In this document: positions 42,081-50,483 of the stretch, in pieces | Layout: each line of letters opens with the position of its first letter | How positions within the stretch are numbered: the stretch's first letter is position 1 | Assembly (NCBI RefSeq): GCF_001184025.1 | Contig: NZ_BBYG01000022.1 | Span: 171,790 to 235,789, forward strand | Length of the DNA stretch: 64,000 nt | From: Streptomyces maremycinicus | Lineage (GTDB): Bacteria > Actinomycetota > Actinomycetes > Streptomycetales > Streptomycetaceae | Direction of reading: 5' to 3' | Notes under the pieces: model-generated | What the model was told of the DNA's origin: nothing | The model's input: only the letters and a program-made list of their open reading frames with translations | The model's database searches: none | Made by a program: the position numbers and the translations under genes

Positions 42081-42114
42081 CAGCGTCCGGAAAATGCCGA
42101 GCGGAGGAACAACG

Positions 42115-43125
42115 ATGTTTCTGGGTGTGGACGGCGGAGGCACGAAGACAGCCTTCTGTCTGATCGACAGCTCGGGCACCGTCCGGGCCCGGGCCCTCGA
42201 AGAAGGCGCCTACTACTTCGCGGACAACGCCACCGGTGGCGTCGACCATGTGACGCGGATCCTGGCACAGGGGATCGAAGCCGTGACCAGGAGCGCGGGC
42301 ATCACGCCCGCGGACATCGACCACGCGTTCCTGGGCCTGCCCGGCTACGGAGAGGTTCCCGGTGACATCGCCGCCCTGGACGCCGCTCCCGCGCGGGTAC
42401 TGGGGCACCGACGCTACGCGAGCGACAACGACATGATCTGCGGCTGGGCCGGTTCGCTGGGAGCGGTCGACGGCATCAACGTCATCAGCGGCACCGGCTC
42501 GATGGCCTACGGCGAACGCCAGGGCCGCGGCGTCCGCACCGGCGGGTGGAGCGAACTCTTCAGCGACGAGGGCTCGGCGTACTGGATAGCCGCCCGGGCG
42601 CTCAACGCCTTCTCCCGGATGAGCGACGGCCGCCTGTCCGAAGGCCCGCTCGCCCAACTGCTGCGCCGCCACCTGAGACTGACCTCGGACCTCGAGGTGA
42701 TCGACGTCGTCCTCAACCGCTGGCAGGGGCACCGCAGCGAGATCGCCGCCCTGACGCCGGTGGTGGTCGAGGCGGCCCGGGCGGGCGACACGGAGGCCGA
42801 CGCCGTCCTCGCCGAGGCCGGCCGGGAACTGGCCCTGCTCGTGGACAGCGCGCGACGCCGGCTGGGCTTCACCCCCGAAGAAACGGTCCCGGTCTCCTAC
42901 TCCGGCGGTGTCTTCCGCTCGGCCCGCGTGCTCGACGCGTTCACCGCAGCGCTCAGAGCAGGCGCGGCCGGGTACGACCTGCGACGACCCCTGTTCGAAC
43001 CGGTCGTGGGCGCCGCCATCTACGCGGCCAAACTCGCCGGCACTCCGCTCGGCACCGAGGCACTGACCGCCCTGCGCTCCAGCGTGGACATCACCGGCAT
43101 GGAGAGCGGTGACGGCGATGCGTGA
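42115..43125 (+). CDS. BadF/BadG-type sugar kinase (N-acetylglucosamine-kinase-like)
   Basis: This protein is 336 aa from the ATG at 42115 (GCGGAGG eight bases upstream). The ATPase phosphate-1 motif is VDGGGTKT near the N-terminus, the adenosine-side motif is ISGTGSMAYG, and GGWSELFSDEGSAYWIA matches the GlcNAc-kinase branch of the family. In this operon it would phosphorylate imported galactosamine or its N-acetyl form at C6. Which hexosamine it prefers cannot be read from the sequence. Confidence 0.88.
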   Translation: MFLGVDGGGTKTAFCLIDSSGTVRARALEEGAYYFADNATGGVDHVTRILAQGIEAVTRSAGITPADIDHAFLGLPGYGEVPGDIAALDAAPARVLGHRRYASDNDMICGWAGSLGAVDGINVISGTGSMAYGERQGRGVRTGGWSELFSDEGSAYWIAARALNAFSRMSDGRLSEGPLAQLLRRHLRLTSDLEVIDVVLNRWQGHRSEIAALTPVVVEAARAGDTEADAVLAEAGRELALLVDSARRRLGFTPEETVPVSYSGGVFRSARVLDAFTAALRAGAAGYDLRRPLFEPVVGAAIYAAKLAGTPLGTEALTALRSSVDITGMESGDGDA

Positions 43126-44035
43126 AAAGCGGACCTGGATCCTCTACGCGGGGTTGCTGGTGCTGTTCTGGGGGGTCTGGGGTGCGTTCTCCAGTCAGCC
43201 GACCGAAAGATACGGCTATCCGGACGAGATGATCTACGTCATCTGGGCCTTCACCATGCTCGTCCCGGCCGTGGTCGCGCTGCGCCGGGAGAGCTTCGAC
43301 CGCCGCCCCGTCGCAGCGGTGTACGGGCTCGCGGCCGGACTCACCGGAGCGGGCGGCCAACTCCTGCTGTTCCAGGCGCTGTCCGACGGACCCGCGTACC
43401 TGATCTTTCCCGTGGTCTCGCTCTCCCCGGTGGTCACCGTCCTGATGGCCGTGGCCCTGCTCCGGGAGCGGATCGGGAAGCTCGCCGTCATCGGAGTGAT
43501 CGCCGCGCTGATCGCCATCGTGCTGATCAGCATCCCCGCGGGCGCCGGTGGCTCGGTCAGTACCGGGTCCTGGCTGGTGCTGGCCGTCCTCATCTGCGTG
43601 GCCTGGGGAGCGCAGGCGTTCCTGATGCGCAAGGCGGCCCTCGCCGGGGTCAACGACGCGACGACCTTCGGCTGGATGACGATCAGCGGCCTGCTCCTCG
43701 TACCCGTCGCGGTCCTCATGATGGGCGGACTGCCCGACGCCCCGTGGCAGGCCCCCGCGCTCACCGGCGGCACACAGATCCTCAACTCCGTGGGCGCGTT
43801 GTTCCTCGTCATGGCGCTCAGTCGCGGCAAGGCCAGTGTCGTCGCACCGGTCACCAACGCCCTGGCGCCCGTCCTCACGATCGTGCTGTCGCTGATGGTC
43901 TATCGGACAGTGCCGACCGTCTGGGCGACGATCGGCATCGTCCTCGCCCTCGGCGGATCGACGTTGATGGTCTACGCGGACGAGAAACGCGAAGCGTTCC
44001 CGGAGCGTCCGGAGCCGTCGACCGTCGGTACGTGA
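43118..44035 (+). CDS. DMT-superfamily (EamA-like) transporter
   Basis: This 305-aa protein has about ten hydrophobic segments in two repeats of five, typical of DMT permeases. The start overlaps the kinase gene, so it is translationally coupled; ATG 43118 is preferred, with GTG 43109 the alternative. It could import the free aminosugar or export an end product. DMT carriers are unusual in aminosugar operons. Confidence 0.85.
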   Translation: MREKRTWILYAGLLVLFWGVWGAFSSQPTERYGYPDEMIYVIWAFTMLVPAVVALRRESFDRRPVAAVYGLAAGLTGAGGQLLLFQALSDGPAYLIFPVVSLSPVVTVLMAVALLRERIGKLAVIGVIAALIAIVLISIPAGAGGSVSTGSWLVLAVLICVAWGAQAFLMRKAALAGVNDATTFGWMTISGLLLVPVAVLMMGGLPDAPWQAPALTGGTQILNSVGALFLVMALSRGKASVVAPVTNALAPVLTIVLSLMVYRTVPTVWATIGIVLALGGSTLMVYADEKREAFPERPEPSTVGT

Positions 44036-44128
44036 GCCACCGCCCGCCGACGGTTCGCACCTGCCCCGCTCCGCCTCCGTCGGCGGGCCAACTCGCCACC
44101 CACACCTCCCCGTTCGAGGAGTACGTCC

Positions 44129-44977
44129 ATGCCCATGGTCCCCACCCGAGACCTTGTCACCCGGGCCGCCACCCGGCGTGGTTGTGTCACCGCCTTCAAC
44201 GTCATCACCCTGGAGCACGCGGTGGGCATCGTGATGGGTGCCGAGTCCGTCGGCCGGCCGGTGATCCTGCAAATCAGCGAGAACGCGGTGCGGTACCACG
44301 GCGGACGGCTCGCCCCCCTCGCGCTGGCGGCGTCATCGATAGCGCGGACGGCGGCCGTCGACGTCGCTCTGCATCTGGACCACGTCACCGACATCGAGTT
44401 GCTGTACCAGGCGGCCGACGCGGGCTTCTCCTCGGTGATGTTCGACGCCGGGGCACTGACCTACGCCGACAACCTCGCCGCGACCGCGGCGGCGGCGAAC
44501 TGGGCACATGAAGCGGGCCTCTGGATCGAGGCCGAGCTGGGATACGTCGGCGGCAAGCCCGATGCTCCCGCGAGTGCGCACGCCGACGGCGTACGCACGG
44601 ACCCGGCGGAAGCCGTCGACTACGTGGCGCGTACGCGGGTGGACGCCCTGGCGGTCGCGGTGGGCAGCAGCCATGCCATGACCGAACGGACCGCGGCCCT
44701 GGACCACGCGCTCATCGCACGTCTCCGGGAAGCCGTTCCCGTGCCCCTGGTGCTGCACGGGTCGTCCGGGGTTCCCGGCGATGAACTCCACGCCGCGGTC
44801 GTGGCGGGCATGATCAAGATCAATATCGGCACGGCGCTCAACGTCTCGCTGACCCGCACGGTGCGCGACGTGCTGTCCCGGGACCCGGCGCTGACGGACC
44901 CGCGCAAGTATCTCGGCCCGGCCCGCGACGCCGTCGCGACGACCGTGCGAGATTTCCTCACCGTGCTGGCGGCCTGA
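44129..44977 (+). CDS. Class II aldolase (tagatose-/fructose-bisphosphate aldolase type)
   Basis: This 282-aa zinc aldolase has LHLDHVTD with catalytic Asp84 and zinc ligand His85, a glutamate in EAELGYVGG, VLHGSSGVP with a zinc histidine, and KINIGTALN for phosphate binding. The short length and the KINIGTAL end fit the GatY/KbaY subgroup that splits tagatose-1,6-bisphosphate. A tagatose-6-phosphate kinase is not in the operon and must come from elsewhere if this pathway is right. Confidence 0.9.
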   Translation: MPMVPTRDLVTRAATRRGCVTAFNVITLEHAVGIVMGAESVGRPVILQISENAVRYHGGRLAPLALAASSIARTAAVDVALHLDHVTDIELLYQAADAGFSSVMFDAGALTYADNLAATAAAANWAHEAGLWIEAELGYVGGKPDAPASAHADGVRTDPAEAVDYVARTRVDALAVAVGSSHAMTERTAALDHALIARLREAVPVPLVLHGSSGVPGDELHAAVVAGMIKINIGTALNVSLTRTVRDVLSRDPALTDPRKYLGPARDAVATTVRDFLTVLAA

Positions 44978-45087
44978 CCTCGCGTCAGGACGGGTGCAGT
45001 GCCGGTCTCCGGCGACGGCGGGTGGCAGCGGAGACGGAATGCCCCCTGGTCGAGCCGGACATCGGCAGGGGCATTTCCGAAGACCTC

Positions 45088-45735
45088 CTAAGGTCCTGTC
45101 GCGACGGACACCTTCAGCGGGGCGCCGGTCTTCGCCCGCACCTCTGCCTCGGTGACGCCCGGGGCGAGGGCCGTCAGACGCAGGCCGTCCGGGGTCACAT
45201 CGATGACGGCGAGGTCGGTGATGATCCGGTCGACCACGCCGGCGCCGGTCAGCGGAAGGACGCAGTCGTCGACGATCTTCAGACTGCCGTCCTTGGCGAC
45301 ATGATCGGTGAGCACCACGATCCGGCGGGCCCCGACCACGAGGTCCATCGCGCCGCCCATCCCTTTGACGAGTGCTCCGGGGATGGTCCAGTTCGCCAGG
45401 TCGCCCTTCGCGGTCACCTGTAGCGCACCGAGGATGGCGATGTCGATGTGTCCGCCGCGGATCATGCCGAAGGACGCCGCGGAGTCGAAATAGCTGGCGC
45501 CCGGGTTGACGGTGACCGTCTGCTTGCCCGCGTTGATGACATCAGCGTCCTCCTCACCCTCCCAAGGGAACGGGCCGAGACCGAGGATGCCGTTCTCGCT
45601 CTGAAGGGTGACCTGCACGCCTTCGGGGATGTGGTTGGCCACGAGGGTCGGAATCCCGATCCCCAGGTTCACATAGTCTCCGTCGTTGAGTTCGGCGGCT
45701 GCCAGCGCCGCCATCTCGTCACGTGTCCAGGCCAC
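45088..45735 (-). CDS. 3-oxoacid CoA-transferase, subunit B
   Basis: This 215-aa protein has YVNLGIGIPTLVANHIP followed by SENGILG with the catalytic glutamate (Glu47) that forms the acyl-CoA thioester intermediate, and GGAMDLVVGARRIVVLTDH further on. These features define the B subunit of succinyl-CoA:3-ketoacid or 3-oxoadipate CoA-transferase (ScoB/PcaJ). It follows subunit A by nine bases. The acceptor acid cannot be decided from the sequence; an IclR regulator next door and a PobA-like gene in the window make 3-oxoadipate plausible. Confidence 0.9.
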   Translation of the reverse strand: MAWTRDEMAALAAAELNDGDYVNLGIGIPTLVANHIPEGVQVTLQSENGILGLGPFPWEGEEDADVINAGKQTVTVNPGASYFDSAASFGMIRGGHIDIAILGALQVTAKGDLANWTIPGALVKGMGGAMDLVVGARRIVVLTDHVAKDGSLKIVDDCVLPLTGAGVVDRIITDLAVIDVTPDGLRLTALAPGVTEAEVRAKTGAPLKVSVATGP

Positions 45736-45744
45736 GGGGCGCTC

Positions 45745-46464
45745 CTAGGCTCCGACGGTCACGCGGGGGCGGACCGTGCGCTTTTCGATGTCCTTGATCC
45801 GCTCGCGTGCGACCACCAGGTGGTCCACGTGGATGCCGGGTGTCGCGACCGATTCCGGATCGATGAACTGCTCGGTGAGGTGTTCGGTCTCGGCGACGGT
45901 CACCCGGCCGCACGTGGCGACGAGGGGGTTGAAGTTGCGTGCGGTGGCGCGGTACGTGAGGTTGCCCGCCCGGTCGGCGGTGTGCGCGTGCACGAGCGCG
46001 AGGTCGGCGATGATGGCCCGCTCCTGTACGTGCACGTGACCGTCGAACTCGGCGTGGGGCTTGCCTTCGGCGACGGGCGTTCCCACGCCGGTTCTCGTGT
46101 AGAAGGCCGCTATCCCCGCCCCGCCGGCCCGCATGCGCTCGGCGAGGGTGCCCTGCGGAGAGAACTCCACGTCGAGAACCTTGTCCAGGTACTGCCCGGC
46201 GAACAGCTTGTTCTCGCCTACGTAGGATGCGATCACCTTCGTGACCTGGCGGTTTTCCAGCAGGAGGCCGAGACCCTTGCCGTCGACGCCCATGTTGTTG
46301 GACACGATCGTCAAGCCGGTGACGCCGCTGTCGCGTACTGCCTCGATGAGATCGTTCGGGATGCCGCAGAGACCGAATCCACCGACGGCGATCGTGATTC
46401 CGTCAGCCAGCACACCTGCCAGGGCGGCTTCCGCCGTCGCGCGAATCTTTGACAACTCATCCAC
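45745..46464 (-). CDS. 3-oxoacid CoA-transferase, subunit A
   Basis: This protein is 239 aa from the GTG at 46464 (a TTG at 46455 is an alternative; upstream sequence is regulatory). It has the A-subunit motif VGGFGLCGIPNDLIEAV, IVSNNMGVDGKGLG, QGTLAERMRAGGAGI and RTGVGTPVAEGK. With subunit B it moves CoA from succinyl-CoA to a 3-oxoacid. Divergent from the IclR gene. Confidence 0.9.
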   Translation of the reverse strand: MDELSKIRATAEAALAGVLADGITIAVGGFGLCGIPNDLIEAVRDSGVTGLTIVSNNMGVDGKGLGLLLENRQVTKVIASYVGENKLFAGQYLDKVLDVEFSPQGTLAERMRAGGAGIAAFYTRTGVGTPVAEGKPHAEFDGHVHVQERAIIADLALVHAHTADRAGNLTYRATARNFNPLVATCGRVTVAETEHLTEQFIDPESVATPGIHVDHLVVARERIKDIEKRTVRPRVTVGA

Positions 46465-46471
46465 CTCACGT

Positions 46472-46544
46472 GCGGTCCGTTCATTGTGCGAGCGCCCAGA
46501 GTCAAGCCGCGGGTCGCGTGACAACGCAAGGAGCGGTCCGTTCA
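46472..46544. promoter_or_regulatory. Paired 12-bp direct repeats between CoA-transferase and IclR genes
   Basis: GCGGTCCGTTCA occurs at 46472-46483 and again at 46533-46544, 61 bp apart start to start, within the divergent gap. These are likely IclR binding boxes, one near each promoter. Confidence 0.6.
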
Positions 46545-46615
46545 GAGGGAGAAAGTGATCGGGTGGTGAGCTCGGTACGGCAACTGCGTCCACTCAGTGA
46601 ACGTATGCTGACGCC

Positions 46616-47398
46616 ATGAACGCACCCACGGCGGCTCACCTCGTCGGCAGAGTCGGCGCGGTGCTGCGCTCTCTGTCGATGGTCAACGAGACCGGAGCCG
46701 GCACCGCGGAGGTGGCCAGGGCGGCAGGACTGCCGAGACCGACCGTGCATCGGCTGCTTGTCTCACTGGCCGACGAGGGGTTCGTCGACCGCGATCAGCG
46801 CAGCGGCCGTTGGTTCCTCGGACCCGAGCTGTATCTGCTCGGCGAGGCGGCCGGTCGGCGTTACGACGTCACCCATCACGCACGGGACAGCGTGCACAGG
46901 CTCGCGGCCGCGACGGGGGAGAGCGCGTTCTTCTCCGCGCGCAGGGGTGACGAGACAGTGTGCCTGCTGCGAGAGGACGGGGACTTCCCGATCCGTTCCT
47001 TCGTGCTGTACGAGGGCGCCCGGTTCCCGCTCGGAGTCGTTTCGGCGGGCCTGGCGGTGCTGTCGTTCCTCGACGACGCCGAGATCGACGCCTACCTGGA
47101 ACGTCGGGACCTGGTCAGCCAGTGGGGCCGTGCGCACGTGCCGGAAGCGGTACGCGAGCGGATCGCGCGGACGCGGACCGACGGCTACGCCGTGAACCCC
47201 GGACTCGTCGTGGAAGGAAGCTGGGGGATGGCGGCGACGGTGTTCGACCGCGCCGGGCAGCCGGCCTGGGCCCTGACGCTGACCGGGGTGGAGACCAGGT
47301 TCCGCCCCGAGCGCAGAACCGAACTCGGCGCGCTGTTGCTGCGCGAAGCGCACGCCCTCAGCCGCACCCTCACCTCTGGGACGTCCGCCCGCCAGTGA
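46616..47398 (+). CDS. IclR-family transcriptional regulator
   Basis: This 260-aa protein has an N-terminal winged helix (GTAEVARAAGLPRPTVHRLLVSLADEGFV, about 28-56) and a C-terminal IclR effector domain (GESAFFSARRGDETVCLLRE, FPLGVVSAGLAVLSFL, GYAVNPGLVVEGSWGMAATVFD). It probably controls the divergent CoA-transferase operon in response to an aromatic-pathway intermediate. Confidence 0.92.
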   Translation: MNAPTAAHLVGRVGAVLRSLSMVNETGAGTAEVARAAGLPRPTVHRLLVSLADEGFVDRDQRSGRWFLGPELYLLGEAAGRRYDVTHHARDSVHRLAAATGESAFFSARRGDETVCLLREDGDFPIRSFVLYEGARFPLGVVSAGLAVLSFLDDAEIDAYLERRDLVSQWGRAHVPEAVRERIARTRTDGYAVNPGLVVEGSWGMAATVFDRAGQPAWALTLTGVETRFRPERRTELGALLLREAHALSRTLTSGTSARQ

Positions 47399-47491
47399 CC
47401 GCTGCCCGCCTACGAGCCCACGCCCACCATGGGAACGCGCGACCCACACCTCACTCGCCGCACTGGAGCACGGCGGCCGAAGCCGACCTGA

Positions 47492-49582
47492 TCACTCGCG
47501 CGAAGCGAGGTGCTTCTGGAGGCGGGCGTGGCGGAACTGATAGACGGGCCCGCTCGTCCGGAGGAGATTGCGGCGGCGTGCGTCCTCGAGAAAGCTCATC
47601 AAATGGACGGGGGTCCCTTCCTCCGCCGAGAGCTGCACGGCGGTGAGGGCGGTGGCGACGGCGAGGTTGCTGACCGGGCCGGTCATGGCGCCGACCACCA
47701 GTGCCGCCGAGACACCACTCGCCAGGCCCGTCCCGAGCCCGACCCACCAGGCCAGCAGAGGCGCCGTGAGCAGTGCCGCCGCGAGTCCGGTGAGCAGGCC
47801 GAGTACCAGCCGCGTCCCGAGGTGGTGCCGCCATGCCTCGCGCGGACCGATCGAGCGGGTCTCCGCCACGGCCGGGCGGTTGTGGAACTCCCGCACGTCG
47901 TCGTACCAGGCGCCTGCCCCCGCGGACAGGAACGGCGTCCCGGCCACGATCCGGTACCCGCGGCCCGTCACGAGCACTCCGGTGAACCCCAGCGGCAGTG
48001 TGGTGAGGTAGCAGAGCCAGACCGGTGGCGTGTGATCGCCCGGGAGCAGCGGGCTGGCCAGGGTGGCGAACGTGCCTGTGGTCAGCCATTCCACCACCCC
48101 CGAAAGCACCGCTCCGCGAGTGAAGATGTCCCGCCAGCCGGCGCTCTCCAGTGTCTGCCGCCATTGCGTGCTTCTCAGCCGCTGCGGATGGCTGAGCTCG
48201 GTGAACCGGTCGGCGGCTGCCCATCCGCCGACGAGTGCGGAGGGGATGCCGATCAGCCAGGCGTACACGGAGTGCGTCAGCATCCAGGCCAGGACGATGC
48301 TCGGCACCCCGCACAGCACCGTGACCGCCGCCCATACGGCGAGCGCCCGCGGGCGGGGGTGTGCCCAGCCGGGGATGTGCCACCACGGCAGGTCGTAGCT
48401 GTCGTCCTGGCCGAGGCGCCGGGCGATGTACCGCAGGGTCCGCTCGGCGGTCTCGGCGGACCACCGTGGGGAGTCCTCCGGCCGTGGGGTGTACGCGGCG
48501 GCGACGACGCGGTCGAGCAGGTGGTCCTCGACCGCTTCGCGAGTGGCGAACCGGCGCTTGTCCAGCAGCTCGTCGACGTGGAGGTCGTGGGCGTAGACGT
48601 CGCGCACCAAGGTGACCGCCAGCGGACTGGTCAGTGCCTCGGCCACCGCGCCCCCGGGTTCGTGCAGGAGGTGTTCGGTGAAGGCCCGCCACGCGGGGGG
48701 TGGCTGCTCGCGAAACCTGTCGAGCAGATACTCGGCCGCGTCGGGCGGGGTGAGGGGCAGGATCTCCAGCGCCACCGCACCGCCCAAGCCGCCCCGCTTC
48801 GCCGTCAGCACGGCCTCCTTGGCGCGGGAGATCAGGATCAGCCGGAACGGTGCCTGTTCCAGTGCGCTCACCATGGCGTTGCGCAGCTTGCCGCCGATCT
48901 CGTCCAGGCCGTCCAGAAACAGCGCGACGCGGCCCGACTCGAGCAGTCGCCGGGCCTGCTCGCGCCCGCCCCGGTCCTGGAACAGGGTGTAGCGGCGGGC
49001 GAGTTGGTCCGCCGCCCACTTCGTAGGGCTTTCCCGGGACGGATCCCAGCCGTCCAAGGTCAGCAGCACCGGAACCGGAATGCACGCCCTGTCCTGCGGG
49101 GCCGCGGCGGCGCGGTGTCGCAGCGCGTCGAGGAGCAGCAGGGCCGCGGCAGCCGACTTGCCCGCCGCGGGAGGCCCCACGAGGAGTATCCGGCCCGAGG
49201 CCAGCCCGCCGTACGCCGCGTGCAGCTCGGTGAGTCCGCCGCCCCGGCGCAGCTGTTCGCGGGTCACCGCGGACAGACCCGGCAGCGGGGTGAATCGGGC
49301 CCTTCTCCCTTCCGCGGTGGCACCGGCGACCCGGTCCGTGACCTTCCGGTGGGTCACCCGCCAGCGGACCGGCAGCGGAGCGGGCACCAACAGCCGCCGC
49401 CACTGGGCTTCTTTGTCCCATTCGACGCCCACCACGCGTGCCAGTTCGTCCGCCGGGGCGTCGAGCGGTGAGGGGTGCAGGTCATAGTGGTTCACGTTCA
49501 GGGTGCTGTGCGCACCGGTCTGGAAGGCGACGGGACCGTGGAAGGAGTTGCCCGTCACGCCTCCCGGTCCGTGACTGCTCAC
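47492..49582 (-). CDS. NACHT-domain NTPase (NLR-like) with N-terminal amyloid-like motif and membrane C-terminus
   Basis: This 696-aa protein has a Gly/Asn-rich N-terminal segment with GNSFHGPVAFQTGAHS (11-26). The NACHT ATPase follows, with Walker A GPPAAGKS (136-143), Walker B ALFLDGLDE (220-228) and sensor ILISRAKEA. From about 395 there are several hydrophobic helices. The usual WD40, TPR or LRR sensor is absent. The GTG start overlaps the stop of the upstream small gene (GTGA), so the two are coupled. NACHT proteins of bacteria act as signal-sensing switches, often in phage defence or cell death. The membrane region could be either sensor or effector. Its target is unknown. Confidence 0.85.
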   Translation of the reverse strand: MSSHGPGGVTGNSFHGPVAFQTGAHSTLNVNHYDLHPSPLDAPADELARVVGVEWDKEAQWRRLLVPAPLPVRWRVTHRKVTDRVAGATAEGRRARFTPLPGLSAVTREQLRRGGGLTELHAAYGGLASGRILLVGPPAAGKSAAAALLLLDALRHRAAAAPQDRACIPVPVLLTLDGWDPSRESPTKWAADQLARRYTLFQDRGGREQARRLLESGRVALFLDGLDEIGGKLRNAMVSALEQAPFRLILISRAKEAVLTAKRGGLGGAVALEILPLTPPDAAEYLLDRFREQPPPAWRAFTEHLLHEPGGAVAEALTSPLAVTLVRDVYAHDLHVDELLDKRRFATREAVEDHLLDRVVAAAYTPRPEDSPRWSAETAERTLRYIARRLGQDDSYDLPWWHIPGWAHPRPRALAVWAAVTVLCGVPSIVLAWMLTHSVYAWLIGIPSALVGGWAAADRFTELSHPQRLRSTQWRQTLESAGWRDIFTRGAVLSGVVEWLTTGTFATLASPLLPGDHTPPVWLCYLTTLPLGFTGVLVTGRGYRIVAGTPFLSAGAGAWYDDVREFHNRPAVAETRSIGPREAWRHHLGTRLVLGLLTGLAAALLTAPLLAWWVGLGTGLASGVSAALVVGAMTGPVSNLAVATALTAVQLSAEEGTPVHLMSFLEDARRRNLLRTSGPVYQFRHARLQKHLASRE

Positions 49583-49806
49583 CGGGCCGCCCCGAAGTGG
49601 TCGTCCTGCCGGCTGCGGCTGCCGGTCTCGAGGGCCACCGGGCCGTGGGCGGTGGTGCCCGGGACGACCCCTCCGGCATCACGGTCGCCGAAGTCCACCT
49701 GTCGCGCGCGCCGCGTCCGGAACCGCACCCGGAGATGCGAGTCGGCCGCTTCCGCCGCTGCTGTGCCGCCTGCTGCGGCCGCCGCCACCAACGTCTCGGC
49801 GAGCAT
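49579..49806 (-). CDS. Small protein with hydrophobic N-terminus and C-terminal amyloid-like motif
   Basis: This protein is 75 aa from ATG 49806, with a G-rich stretch upstream as possible ribosome site; a TTG at 49821 is possible. Residues 1-21 are almost entirely Ala/Leu/Val/Gly (MLAETLVAAAAAGG), then a basic middle part, then HGPVALETGSRS (54-65). That motif lines up with HGPVAFQTGAHS of the NACHT protein encoded immediately downstream. Such matching motifs at an effector C-terminus and an NLR N-terminus are the hallmark of amyloid-signalling pairs (BASS motifs, Bell-type effectors). The function is inferred from this match and the gene overlap. Confidence 0.6.
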   Translation of the reverse strand: MLAETLVAAAAAGGTAAAEAADSHLRVRFRTRRARQVDFGDRDAGGVVPGTTAHGPVALETGSRSRQDDHFGAAR

Positions 49807-49895
49807 CGCCTGCCCCCCCAATCCATGCGAAATCAGGATCGGGACCTTAATGCCACGCGCACGCGAACCAGGCCGTTTTGTCGATTTCGGTCGCC

Positions 49896-50192
49896 GTGAC
49901 CATGCAGCGAGCGGGTGAGGCGGCGCACGCGGACGAGGTCGAGCGCTCCCTCGCGTCGGCGCGGACGAACGGCTACGCCCTCTCCCGGAGAGCCGATCAC
50001 CCCGGCCTGCTGGGGATCTCCGTGCCCCTTCTGACCACCCCAGGGCACGCGACCGCCTCGGTCGCCATCTCCGGCCCCTCCGACCGTTGGACCGCCCGCC
50101 GCGCCATGGCCATGGCCGACGTGCTCACCGAGCGAAGCGCCCGCCTGGCGGCCCTTCTCGCGACATCTCCGTCCGCAGGCAGGCCGGCCTGA
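49896..50192 (+). pseudogene. IclR-family effector-domain fragment
   Basis: The frame encodes EVERSLASARTNGYALSRR, ADHPGLLGISVPLL, SVAISGPSDRWTARRA and LTERSARLAALLA. This is the C-terminal third of an IclR regulator without DNA-binding domain. It is a truncated remnant, the third IclR relic of the window. Confidence 0.7.
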
Positions 50193-50483
50193 GCGTCTGC
50201 GGCTCGCGGTCACGGTCCGCCCCCGGCAGCCGCGGCCACCAGCAGAAGGCAAGTCCCAGCCGCTGGGAGACGGCCAGGGCCTCGGTGCTCAGGAGCAGCC
50301 GATCGCTCAGTAGCCGGGCGAGGTCGGGAGTGGCCAGTGCCGCCATCGTCGCCCACCCGGGCGGCGGGCGAACCGCACCGCCGACCGGGCGGCCGTGGCC
50401 CGGATCGCCCTCGCGCGGTCCGGGATCGCCCTTACGCGCTCCCGGCGGCTGGACGTGCGAGGAGCCCCCTGCGAGCCCAGCGC

